Positions 43,970 to 52,227 of a stretch of DNA of 64,000 bases are shown here, one piece after another. This DNA comes from JAGZEG01 sp963930185. GTDB taxonomy: Bacteria; Actinomycetota; Coriobacteriia; Coriobacteriales; UMGS124. The DNA is taken from assembly GCA_963930185.1 (NCBI GenBank), contig CAWVLT010000047.1, positions 5,410 through 69,409 on the forward strand, in the 5' to 3' direction. The notes under the pieces were generated by a model. That model did no database searches, had not been told where the DNA came from, and was given only the letters and a program-made list of their open reading frames with translations. Numbering within the stretch: the stretch's first letter is position 1; the number at the start of each line of letters is the position of its first letter. The position numbers and the translations under genes were made by a program.

Positions 43970-45514
43970 ATGCAGGGGACGTACATCGTCGAATCGGCCG
44001 AGTGCGCCGAGGCGCGGCCGGGCGGGCGCTATGAGCTGGGGCGGCCCGTCGGCGAGGGCAGCTGTGGAAGGACGTTCGAGGTCGTCGGGACGGGCGAGCC
44101 CTACGTGGTCAAGCTATTCGTCGGCGCGCCTGCCGGCCTGTTGCCCGTGGCCGCGCAGGGCGACGCGCGCGCCCTGCGCGACAACGAGGTGCGCAAGCTC
44201 ATGCCCCTGCGGGAGCAGGCCATCGGGGCCGCCGACGCCGCACACTTCCCCCAGCTCCACTCGACGGGCGTGGTGGTCTCGGGCGACGCGGCGGGGATGC
44301 CGGCGTTCATGATGAGCAGGATGCGCGGCCGCGCCCTGTCGGGGTGCGTCGACGAGCTGTCAGGGGCCATCGGCGGCGTGCCCACCGCCCAGGCGCTGCT
44401 CGCGCTGCTGCGCTGCGCCCTGCGCCCGCTGGCGGTTCTCGAACGCGTGGGCATCGTCCACGGCGACTTGAACCTGGGAAACGTCTTCGTCGAGCTGGCC
44501 GAGGGCCCCGACGGCGCCGCGCAGCCCGTCTGGGTCGGACTCGTGGACCTGGGGGCGGCGCGGGGCGCGGGGCTGCTCACGACGCGCACGGGCGTGCCGA
44601 GCGTGCATGGGGCGGCCGCGTTCACCGCCCCGGAGATACTCGATCCAGAAAGCGAGTACCACGAGGCGTACCACAAGGACCCCCGCGCCAACGTGTGGGC
44701 GCTGGCGTCTCTCGTCTACTATCTCAGGACCAGGCGGCCCTACATCGCCCACACGAGGCTGCGCCTGGGCGAGGCGAAAGGTGACGAGCCGGCGGCGCGC
44801 GCCCTGCTGGCCGAGGCCCTGACGACGTGCCTGAGCGTTGATCCTCGCCGGCGCATGGGGGCGCGCGAGCTCATGGGGTATGTCGAGGCGCGCCATCCGC
44901 GCCCCACCTCGCCCGAGTCGCTGGCCACCGCACCCGCTACGCCTGCTCCCGACTCGCGGGACGAGGGGCGGCGCGTACCGATGGCGCAGGCCGGCGCCGC
45001 CCTGTACTCGGACGGGACGCTCGTGCTGGGTGGCGCCGACCTTGCCTCCTGCCGTGACGGCGCGACGCTCGAGAGGGCGTGGGACCTCTCCGCGCTCGAG
45101 GCCGACCCGGCTGCCGTGCCGTGGGGCTCGCACGCCCACGGGGTGCGCCGAGTGGTCTGCGAGGCTCCGGTTGCGCCCACGAGCACGCGGGGCTGGTTTG
45201 CGAACATGGACGGCTGCGAGTCGATGGACCTGTCACGCCTGGACTTCTCGCGCGTGTACGACGCAACGCGCATGTTCTCCGGGTGCGGCGCCCTGAGCGA
45301 GCTCGCGGGGCTCGACGCCTGGGACACGTCCTCCCTGGAGTGCGCCGACCACATGTTCGCCGGCTGTCTGAGGCTGCCCCGCTCCGTCGTCTCCGACCTC
45401 GAACGCTGGGACGTCGGGCGGCTCAAGAGCAGCCTGGGCATGTTCACCGGCGCCGCCGCCTCGCTCGAGAAACCCCGGTTCTGGAGCACGAAGTACGGAC
45501 GCTCCTTCATCTGA
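43970..45514 (+). CDS. Ser/Thr protein kinase fused to BspA-like (DUF285) repeats
   Basis: The 514-residue protein joins a Hanks-type kinase domain (about 20-330) to a repeat region (about 390-505). Kinase motifs: Gly loop GRPVGEGSCGRTFEV (from about residue 24), Lys at about 48 in YVVKLF, HGDLNLGN (164-171, catalytic loop) and DLG (193-195, metal loop). The repeats include STRGWFANMDGCESMDLSRL and RMFSGCGALSELAGLD, typical of DUF285/BspA units. No membrane helix or signal is seen, so it is probably cytoplasmic. GGGAGGGAG precedes ATG 43970. The 3' 282 nt overlap the PP2C frame on the other strand. Confidence 0.85.
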   Translation: MQGTYIVESAECAEARPGGRYELGRPVGEGSCGRTFEVVGTGEPYVVKLFVGAPAGLLPVAAQGDARALRDNEVRKLMPLREQAIGAADAAHFPQLHSTGVVVSGDAAGMPAFMMSRMRGRALSGCVDELSGAIGGVPTAQALLALLRCALRPLAVLERVGIVHGDLNLGNVFVELAEGPDGAAQPVWVGLVDLGAARGAGLLTTRTGVPSVHGAAAFTAPEILDPESEYHEAYHKDPRANVWALASLVYYLRTRRPYIAHTRLRLGEAKGDEPAARALLAEALTTCLSVDPRRRMGARELMGYVEARHPRPTSPESLATAPATPAPDSRDEGRRVPMAQAGAALYSDGTLVLGGADLASCRDGATLERAWDLSALEADPAAVPWGSHAHGVRRVVCEAPVAPTSTRGWFANMDGCESMDLSRLDFSRVYDATRMFSGCGALSELAGLDAWDTSSLECADHMFAGCLRLPRSVVSDLERWDVGRLKSSLGMFTGAAASLEKPRFWSTKYGRSFI

Positions 45515-46609
45515 GGTCGTCGGGCGGGGCGTGGCGTCCCCAGGTGCGCTGGCCGTGCCGTCGCTTTCGCCTGCGTCGGCGCACCCATCGGTCGCGGGGG
45601 CCTCCTCGCCCTGCTCGCCTGGCTCCTGCACCATGGATGGGTAGGCCCTAGCGTCCCACTTGCGCTTGAGGCGACCCCAGTCCGGCTCGGCCAGCGTCCA
45701 CGCCCGCGGCGCGGCGAGAGCCGCGTCGGCGTTGACGATGGCGGCCACGGAGCGGTCGTCGTACACGTCGCGCAGCAGGCTGTAGGCCCAGCCGTTGCGG
45801 ATGACGCCGTCGAGCAGCTCGTCGGCGAGGGGGCCCGCCCCAAGGCGTTGCTCGTACACGCGGCGCAGGCGCGACCAGAACGCATCGGGCGAGAAGGTGG
45901 CGGGGCTGTCGAGCAGCGCCACCGCGCCCCTCGCGTCATCCTCGGTGAACGCTGCCGGGTCGGCGAGCCACAGGGCCAGCGGTGTGTAGACGGTCTCGCT
46001 CTCGTCGGGGAGGGGATCCCCGCAGCGCAGCAGGTAGGGCCTGAGAGCGGCGAGCACGCCGTCGGTCGCGAGCAGCACGCCTACCAGGGGCGTCTTGCAC
46101 ACGCCGATTTCCCAGGTGTCGCAGCCAAAGCGCAGAGGGATGACCGAGGTCCCATCCTCGCCGTGGTGCGCGACCGTCACGGGGATCGTCGCGCCGTCGG
46201 CCGTGATGCCAACGATGCCGGAGTCACCGGCGTGACCGTAGTACAGGCGCCGCTCCTGCGCGTCGTAGAGGCCGAGCGTCAGCGTGGTGTCGTACGTCTC
46301 GAGGGGCTCCCCGCTGTGCCGCGCCTCGCGGGCAACGGCCCCCAGCGCGTGCTCGAACGCGAGCATGATGAGCGAGCACAGCGCGACGGGCCTGCGCTCG
46401 TGGGGCAGGTGCTCCCTGCAGAAGCCCAGCGCGGCCGACCCGGCGATGCGCGACCCTGCCGCCGAGTTGGGGGCGCTGCCCACGCCGTCGCTGACCACGG
46501 CGAGGTACCAGCGCTCGTCAATCCCCTCGGTGCCGCTCCAGTCCTGGCATTCCGTCCCGTTCACGGCATGCAGGGTTCCTCGGACGCTACGACAATACGT
46601 GTGGATCAT
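45233..46609 (-). CDS. PP2C-family protein phosphatase with antisense C-terminal overlap
   Basis: A protein phosphatase of the PP2C/SpoIIE-like superfamily that would remove marks set by the adjacent kinases. Metal-binding and catalytic features: CQDWSG (Asp23), VVSDGVGSAPNSAAGSRIA (Asp41), LYYGHAGDSGIVG (Asp129) and VLLATDGVL. The domain occupies about residues 1-330. Residues about 366-458 are antisense to the kinase gene, and no earlier stop exists in frame. ATG 46609 follows AGGGAGTCACG, 9 nt after the vWA stop. It is thus the second gene of a vWA-PP2C unit. Confidence 0.85.
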   Translation of the reverse strand: MIHTYCRSVRGTLHAVNGTECQDWSGTEGIDERWYLAVVSDGVGSAPNSAAGSRIAGSAALGFCREHLPHERRPVALCSLIMLAFEHALGAVAREARHSGEPLETYDTTLTLGLYDAQERRLYYGHAGDSGIVGITADGATIPVTVAHHGEDGTSVIPLRFGCDTWEIGVCKTPLVGVLLATDGVLAALRPYLLRCGDPLPDESETVYTPLALWLADPAAFTEDDARGAVALLDSPATFSPDAFWSRLRRVYEQRLGAGPLADELLDGVIRNGWAYSLLRDVYDDRSVAAIVNADAALAAPRAWTLAEPDWGRLKRKWDARAYPSMVQEPGEQGEEAPATDGCADAGESDGTASAPGDATPRPTTSDEGASVLRAPEPGFLERGGGAGEHAQAALEPPDVPAFEVGDDGAGQPQTAGEHVVGALQGGRVPGVEPRELAQGAAPGEHARCVVHAREVQA

Positions 46610-46618
46610 CGTGACTCC

Positions 46619-47383
46619 CTAGAGGTTGGCGTACCAGGCATTGGGGATGGGGCGCTCCACGACCTCGAGCGCCTCGGGCAGCGGGGCGACCTGCGGCGTG
46701 GTGCCGGTGTGCGTGACGCTGATGACCTTGGTGTTCTGCGCCAGCCACTTGAAGAACTCCGAGTAGTCGTGGTTGGCGAGCCTGAGCACGCGCGGGGTCA
46801 GGTCGAGGGCGACCGTCTCGGAGAAGCCGGGCGTGCCGATGAACCACGTGGCAAGACGGCCGTCCGCCTCGCGCTGGTGCGCCAGGGCGAACGCCTCCTT
46901 GTACTCGTCGGTGGGGGCGCCGTCGGAGATGACGACGACCCAGGGCGTGTGCTTGGGCGTGCCCATGTCGTCGTACATGTGCCCGCGCTCGATCGTCATG
47001 GTCACGGCCTTCTTCACGCCCGCCCCCATGGGCGTGCAGCCGCTGGCCTGCAGACGCGGCGCCTCGGACTGGCACACGGGGCGGAAGTCCTGCACGGTCT
47101 TGACCTCGTCGGAGCCGCCGAAGGTCACGATGGCCAGATCGGCGCGCCGGCGGGCGTACTGGTCGGATTTGACCGCGTCGATGAACTCGCCGACGGCGAC
47201 GTTGATGTCGTCGATGTGAGCCGAGACCGACGAGGACACGTCGACGAGCAGAAGGATGGCGAAGTGCGTCTCGGTGGGGCTCACGGGCGGCAGCGCCAGG
47301 CCTGCGGTGCGCGGCGAGATCCCCTCGGGATAGGCGTCCTCGTAGATGGGGGTGACTTCGTAGGAATCGTAGGCGTTGCTCAT
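46619..47383 (-). CDS. TerY-like von Willebrand A domain protein
   Basis: The 254-residue protein is a vWA domain with the metal-ion-dependent adhesion site: DVSSS (48-52), the Thr-bearing GCTPMGAGV loop, and SDGAPTDEYKEA. Such TerY-like proteins act as scaffolds in phospho-signalling linked to tellurite/stress responses. ATG 47383 follows AAAGGAAG. It is divergent from the kinase at 47648 (264-nt gap) and ends 9 nt before the PP2C start, forming the vWA-PP2C-kinase trio of the TerY phosphorylation triad. Confidence 0.9.
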   Translation of the reverse strand: MSNAYDSYEVTPIYEDAYPEGISPRTAGLALPPVSPTETHFAILLLVDVSSSVSAHIDDINVAVGEFIDAVKSDQYARRRADLAIVTFGGSDEVKTVQDFRPVCQSEAPRLQASGCTPMGAGVKKAVTMTIERGHMYDDMGTPKHTPWVVVISDGAPTDEYKEAFALAHQREADGRLATWFIGTPGFSETVALDLTPRVLRLANHDYSEFFKWLAQNTKVISVTHTGTTPQVAPLPEALEVVERPIPNAWYANL

Positions 47384-47647
47384 GGTGCGCTTCCTTTCGC
47401 GTCGTGCCGCGGGGCCTTGCCCGCCGGCGTCCTTGCGTGCTTGGTACGACACGGATGGTAGGCGCGGGCGAGTGTTCGCGTAAAAGGGCGCTGTGCGCAA
47501 AGCGCCGCGTGACGAGTGCCACCGCCACGTCTAGGCTGCATGGCAGGTTGGCCCCGTCGCGCGCCGGCCGGCCTGCCATGCGGATGCCCGGCGCGTGGGG
47601 GCGATATGAGGAAGGCCACGCGTTGAGCCATATGGTCTGGAGGCGCC

Positions 47648-49066
47648 ATGTCCGCAACGAGCGGGTTCGTGAGATACAGGGGTGCGAGCGGGCGTTCGTA
47701 CGAGCTTGCGGCGAAGCCCTTCAACAGCGGTGCGGAGGCCGAGGTGCTTGACGTGCGCGGCAGGCCCGACCTCGTCGCCAAGGTGTACTTCAAGCCGCTC
47801 GGCGCGCGCAGGCGCAAGGTCGAGGCCATGGTGCGCTCGGTGCCTGACAAGGACATGCAGGCCCACCTTGCTTGGCCGCTCGACGCGCTGTATCGCCCGG
47901 ACGGCGCGTTTGCGGGATTTGTCATGAGGCGCTGCGCGGCCAACGGGATCGAGCTGGGCATGCTCTACGAACCCGCCGACGCCCGCGCCCATGGGTTTGA
48001 CTTTGGCAAGCAGCTGGGAGTCGCCGGCATGCTGAGCGACATCACCGCGTGCCTGCATGCGCGTGGCGTGTGCATCGGCGACTTCAACCCCCGCAACGTG
48101 TTGGTATTCCTGGAGGCGCGGGGCCTTGACCTCGCCGTCATCGACAACGACTCGTTTGCCTTTGCCGACGCGGGCGGCTGCTCCTACCCGTGCCTGGGGT
48201 GGACGCCCGAGTTTTCCGCGCCCGAGGTGCATGCCGCGGCGGCGGGCGGGGCGAGAGACTTTGGCCACAGCATCGAGGGCGACAGGTTCGCGCTTGCCGT
48301 GCACGTCTTCAAGCTCCTGATGGCGGGCTGCCACCCGTTCGACACCCGGCTCGTGGATCGGTCGGCCAAACGTCCCAGCACGGAGGAGGCCATCAGGCAG
48401 GGCGTCTTCGTGTACGAGCGCCCTGTGCGCGGGCTCGCCGCCCCGCTGCATGCCCCCGAGTACGGTTATCTGCCCAAGGACGTTCGTCGGCTGTTCGCCC
48501 GTGCCTTCCTTGGAAAGCCGCACGAGCGCCCGACGGCGCGCGAGTGGTGCCAGGCGCTGGAGCGCATGGCGGCGGGCGGCCTTTCGAGCTGCCCGCGGGG
48601 ACATCGCTACCCCAGCTCGGCCGCCACATGCCCATGGTGTGACCTGGAGGCGCGCAGGGCGAAGGCGATGGGCAGGTACGTCGCCGCCACGGCAACGAAG
48701 GCGAGTCGCGCTGGTGCGCGTGGCGGGGCGGGCTCTCGCGGAAGTACCCGCGCCGCAGGTACCTCGTCGGGCCCGGCCCGTGCGACGGGCATGCCCTCGT
48801 CCGGTGGAAGGGCCGCCGCCAGACCGGGGACACGCCGCCGCCTGATCGCCTGGTGCCTCGGCATCCTGCTGGTGCTCGGGACACTCAACAGCTGCGTGTC
48901 GGGGATGTCGGTGGACCTGCACGCCCCCTCGCAGGACGGCGCGGATGTCGGCGCGCAGCAGGGGGCGATAGCAGGTCAGCCGTCACCTGATCAGGCAGAC
49001 CAGGCAACGGCCGACGCGGGTCACGCACGGACTGTCATCGAGACGATCATCACGCCAAGCGGGTGA
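47648..49066 (+). CDS. TerY-triad protein kinase with zinc ribbon and membrane anchor
   Basis: The 472-residue protein has a kinase-like domain (about 15-310), a zinc ribbon (about 315-331; CPRGH and CPWC) and one hydrophobic helix (about 399-418), followed by an exposed tail. The ATP lysine is about K45 (VAKVYF). Catalytic elements are CIGDFNPRNVLV (the usual His is replaced, Asp145 and Asn150 are kept) and DND (166-168) in place of DFG, as in YegI-like kinases. The kinase side is cytoplasmic if the C-terminus is out. GGAGG precedes ATG 47648. It forms a triad with the vWA and PP2C genes. Confidence 0.88.
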   Translation: MSATSGFVRYRGASGRSYELAAKPFNSGAEAEVLDVRGRPDLVAKVYFKPLGARRRKVEAMVRSVPDKDMQAHLAWPLDALYRPDGAFAGFVMRRCAANGIELGMLYEPADARAHGFDFGKQLGVAGMLSDITACLHARGVCIGDFNPRNVLVFLEARGLDLAVIDNDSFAFADAGGCSYPCLGWTPEFSAPEVHAAAAGGARDFGHSIEGDRFALAVHVFKLLMAGCHPFDTRLVDRSAKRPSTEEAIRQGVFVYERPVRGLAAPLHAPEYGYLPKDVRRLFARAFLGKPHERPTAREWCQALERMAAGGLSSCPRGHRYPSSAATCPWCDLEARRAKAMGRYVAATATKASRAGARGGAGSRGSTRAAGTSSGPARATGMPSSGGRAAARPGTRRRLIAWCLGILLVLGTLNSCVSGMSVDLHAPSQDGADVGAQQGAIAGQPSPDQADQATADAGHARTVIETIITPSG

Positions 49067-49074
49067 CGGCGCTG

Positions 49075-50106
49075 CTACTCCTCGGGCATCTCGCGCTGCA
49101 GCTTGCGCTGGCGCTCCACGTGGGCGAGGTCCTCGGCCTCGATGAAGATGCGTGTGGTCTGGGGGAAGCGTGCTGAAAGCGCCGCCTCGATGCGGTCGAC
49201 GGCTGCGAGCACCTCGTCGCCGGAGAGGCCCGGCTTGAACTTGGCGTCCACGGTCATGAGCATGCTCTCCGGGCCGAAGTACATCGTGAGCACCCGTCCG
49301 GTCTCGGCAACCGCATCCTCGGCCTCGACGATGCCGCGGGCCTCCACAAGCTCGGCGCGCGTCATGCCCTCGCCCACGAGCAGGCCCTTGGACTCGCGCA
49401 GCATCACCACGGCCACGCACATCAGCAGAAGGCCGATGAGGATCGAGGCGATGCCGTCGAGGTAGGGGTTGCCCGTGAGATGCCCCAGGAACAGGCCGAG
49501 CAGGGCGAACACCAGGCCGAGCTCGGCGGCGCTGTCCTCGAGCAGCACGGTGTAGAGGCTGGGGTCCTTGCAGTCCTTGATGAACTGCATGGGGCTCTTC
49601 TCGCCGCGCGCGGCGTTGAACTGCTTCACGGCCACGGCCAGCGAGGTGCCCTCGATGATCATGGCGGCGATGAGCACGATGTAGCTCATGGTGGGGTCGC
49701 CCAGCTCGACGGTGCCGGCCGCCGCGTCGCGCACCGCCTGGATGCCCTTCATGAGCGAGACGCCGCCGCCCAGCGCGAACACCGAGACGGACACCACGAG
49801 CGTCCAGAAGTAAAGCTCCTTGCCAAAGCCAAAGGGGTGCTCGATGGTGGGCTTCTTCTTGGAGGAGCGCAGGCCCCACAGCACCAGCATGCCGTTGCCC
49901 GAGTCCACGATGGAGTGGATGCCCTCGGAGATCATGGCCGCCGATCCGGAGATGCCCGCGGCGATGAACTTGACGATGCCCACCAGGATGTTCGCGGCGA
50001 TTGCGGCGAACACCGAGGCGGTCGATCCGTGCCCGCCGTTCTTGGCGGGCTGGCTATCGCCCGAGGCGGGCGCTGCTGTGGTTGTCATTGGTGCTGGCTC
50101 GGCCAT
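49075..50106 (-). CDS. Cation diffusion facilitator (CDF) metal transporter
   Basis: The 343-residue efflux protein has six hydrophobic segments and a C-terminal cytoplasmic domain (about 245-330). The first metal site reads SEGIHSIVDSGNG (His and Asp, as in H-x3-D); the second reads LLEDSAAELG, where Glu-Asp replaces the usual His, as in the ZNT9-type CDF branch. Zn, Co or Fe are possible substrates. The gene ends 8 nt from the kinase gene, converging on it. AAAGG precedes ATG 50106. Confidence 0.93.
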   Translation of the reverse strand: MAEPAPMTTTAAPASGDSQPAKNGGHGSTASVFAAIAANILVGIVKFIAAGISGSAAMISEGIHSIVDSGNGMLVLWGLRSSKKKPTIEHPFGFGKELYFWTLVVSVSVFALGGGVSLMKGIQAVRDAAAGTVELGDPTMSYIVLIAAMIIEGTSLAVAVKQFNAARGEKSPMQFIKDCKDPSLYTVLLEDSAAELGLVFALLGLFLGHLTGNPYLDGIASILIGLLLMCVAVVMLRESKGLLVGEGMTRAELVEARGIVEAEDAVAETGRVLTMYFGPESMLMTVDAKFKPGLSGDEVLAAVDRIEAALSARFPQTTRIFIEAEDLAHVERQRKLQREMPEE

Positions 50107-50133
50107 GGTCTACCTTTCCTGCTCCTTCGTCTG

Positions 50134-50165
50134 CGCCTCCTCCCGTTGGTGTCCGGGAGGAGGCG
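50134..50165. promoter_or_regulatory. Hairpin in the leader of the CDF gene
   Basis: Perfect 12-bp arms CGCCTCCTCCCG/CGGGAGGAGGCG with an 8-nt loop, 28 nt before the CDF start. It may end the upstream transcript (Rho-dependent) or control translation. No metal-operator consensus was recognised. Confidence 0.5.
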
Positions 50166-50329
50166 GCGAGTTCAAAACGTGCAGACGAATGGTACTCCTT
50201 TTGGCATTGGCGTCGCCCGCACCGACCCCGCCTAATGTGTTTTTCATGCCAAATAACAAAACGTGAGGTCGGGATCGACGATCTAGCCATGTTTATTGAA
50301 CTTCTGATTGAAGCAGAGACGAAAAGCGA

Positions 50330-51595
50330 CTAATCCTCTTCGATAAAGTAGGAGTTCGTAAGGGGATAGGCCGTTCCGTCGGTCAGGTGGAACGTGATGA
50401 AGAAGTGCGCCTCGCCCGCCTCCAGCGGCGTGTAGGTCACCGTGCCGCTCTCGGTCAGCTCGGTTGTCGAGATCTCGCAGATCTCGGGGTCGGAGGGAGA
50501 GATGACGACCTTCTCGACGTTGTCATCGAGCAGGAATTCCTCGGTGAACGTCTCGCCGACTGTGACGTGGCCGTCGGGGTCGCTGACCTCCCCCAGTCCA
50601 TAGCCGTAGGTCTCGATCTGCCACATGCCCTCGGTCATGTCGCTCGACGTGGTCAGATCGCCAAAGACGAAGGTGCCCTTGTCGAAGCATACGCCGTAGG
50701 TCTCGCCGGGTGCGAGCGGCTCGCTGAGCAGCACGGTGAGAAACGTCCCCGACTTGAGGTTGTACGCCCCGATGACCTCCTCGGCCGCCTCGGAGACGAA
50801 GACACGCTCGGGATCGGTCACGTCGATCTCGTCGATCACGAAGCCCTCGGAGTCCGTGACGGTGATGACGCCCTCGCCGGGTTGGACGCCCTCGCGCGCA
50901 AAGACGATGCTTAGGTTCGGCCAGCCGGCCATGTTGGGGCCGATGGGGGTGGGCCAGTAGCTGCCGATCACGTCCTCGGGCAGGGGCTCGTTGGTCGTCA
51001 TGACGTTGGGCTCGTACCAGTCGCAGTAATTGGACAGATAGAACGAGAAGTCACCGTCCTCGATCTCGATGGGCCCGCCGTCGGGTGCGGAGAAGTGCAC
51101 GGTGGCGCAGGGAGTGTTGTGCAGGATTGTCATCGCGATGCTGTTGAGCACGGTGTAGACGAGGTCCTCGCGGTTTTCGCCCGAGTAGGCGGCGTCAACG
51201 CCGCTGACATCGCCCGTAAAGACGACGTTGTCCTCCCCCAGGGGCACGATGACCGACTGGGTGTCGTCGTCGAGGACTATGTCGCCTGCCAGCGCGAGGT
51301 TCCAGCCGGTCTGCTCCGCAAGCGCCGCGACGAGGTCGGCGGGGGTCGTCTCGGCCTGGCAGGAAACCTCGACTTCGGCCCCGTCCCGGCCGATGAAGAG
51401 GGTCGGCTGCTCCGCGGCCTCGCCGGACGCGGAGGCCGCGGCGGACGTGTCGGCCGCCGACGACTCGGCCGCGAGGGCTGTCGAGGTTGCGGGCACTGCC
51501 GATATCAGCCCTGCCGAAAGCGCGATCCCCAGTCCCGCGCAGGCGAGCGTGCGTTCGAGATGTGTGAGCGGCCGGTGTGTGGAGCTGCTACTCAT
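50330..51595 (-). CDS. Exported protein with GerMN-like domain
   Basis: The 421-residue product has a Sec-type signal (residues about 15-45; LACAGLGIALSAGLISAVPA, then ALAAES) and an Ala/Ser/Thr-rich linker. The region about 75-190 resembles a GerMN fold: LVYTVLNSIAMTIL...ATVHFSAPDGGPIEI. The C-terminal half (about 220-420) is beta-rich and may be an Ig-like cell-surface module. TAAGGAGGACGACC precedes ATG 51595. The function is unknown; an envelope or germination-type role would be only inference. Confidence 0.72.
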   Translation of the reverse strand: MSSSSTHRPLTHLERTLACAGLGIALSAGLISAVPATSTALAAESSAADTSAAASASGEAAEQPTLFIGRDGAEVEVSCQAETTPADLVAALAEQTGWNLALAGDIVLDDDTQSVIVPLGEDNVVFTGDVSGVDAAYSGENREDLVYTVLNSIAMTILHNTPCATVHFSAPDGGPIEIEDGDFSFYLSNYCDWYEPNVMTTNEPLPEDVIGSYWPTPIGPNMAGWPNLSIVFAREGVQPGEGVITVTDSEGFVIDEIDVTDPERVFVSEAAEEVIGAYNLKSGTFLTVLLSEPLAPGETYGVCFDKGTFVFGDLTTSSDMTEGMWQIETYGYGLGEVSDPDGHVTVGETFTEEFLLDDNVEKVVISPSDPEICEISTTELTESGTVTYTPLEAGEAHFFITFHLTDGTAYPLTNSYFIEED

Positions 51596-51932
51596 GGTCG
51601 TCCTCCTTAAACGGATGGTGTCTCCTTCGCCTTGATGGCAGAGGGCCAATGTGGCGCGGACGTGCTATGCAGCCCAATCATACCAACCGGTGCGGCGTCG
51701 TATGCTTTCGGGAGCGAACGACGTCCACGTGGCGCGAACGGTCGTTTTAGATGTATGCTTATCCCCATGTGATGGCGCTGACGCCCTGGCGGGAGGGCCC
51801 CGGGCATCGTGCTGAGAGGCGTATCTGCATGGGGTCTCGCGGATTGCGAGGCCTGCCGGCGGGGAATGGCCTTCGGTGGCATGGGTGTGTCGATGGTCCT
51901 GCGGTGTGGAAGACGGGAGGTGAAGCGTCTCC
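51596..51932. other. Divergent intergenic region upstream of the dimerisation-domain gene
   Basis: A 337-nt region between the exported protein (minus) and the small gene at 51933. ORFs here are Arg/Pro/His-rich and lack ribosome sites. No operator or terminator was recognised. Confidence 0.4.
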
Positions 51933-52211
51933 ATGATAGGCGGCGTGCGTGGCGAGGTGGGACGTCCCCTGACGTTCGAGGGCTATGCGAACGACTACGA
52001 CAAGCGCATCCGGGCGGTGCAGTTCTCGCTCGATGACGGGGAGACGTGGACGTCCTACGACACCCCCGACACGGTCGCGGACAAGAACCTCTACTGGAAG
52101 TTTGAGTACACGCCCCAGGAGCCGGGTATGTATCAGCTGCTCATTCGTTCGGTCAACGAGGACGGGGTGGCGAGCCCCATTCCCGCGCGCGTTGACTTCT
52201 GGGTGGAGTAA
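51933..52211 (+). CDS. Standalone Mo-co oxidoreductase dimerisation domain protein
   Basis: The 92-residue protein matches the immunoglobulin-like dimerisation domain at the C-terminus of sulfite-oxidase-family molybdoenzymes: IRAVQFSLDDGETWTSYDTP, then PGMYQLLIRSVNEDG. No catalytic domain is attached or adjacent, and no signal peptide is seen. GGGAGGTGAAGCG precedes ATG 51933, so it is a real gene and not a fragment of a larger frame. An AraC-type regulator follows after 16 nt. Confidence 0.82.
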   Translation: MIGGVRGEVGRPLTFEGYANDYDKRIRAVQFSLDDGETWTSYDTPDTVADKNLYWKFEYTPQEPGMYQLLIRSVNEDGVASPIPARVDFWVE

Positions 52212-52227
52212 GGCCGGTGAGGGGCGA

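Noticed and set aside
46587..47657. Second minus-strand ORF across the vWA gene
   Set aside because: It is an Arg/His-rich frame over the vWA gene; the vWA frame has MIDAS motifs and a ribosome site.
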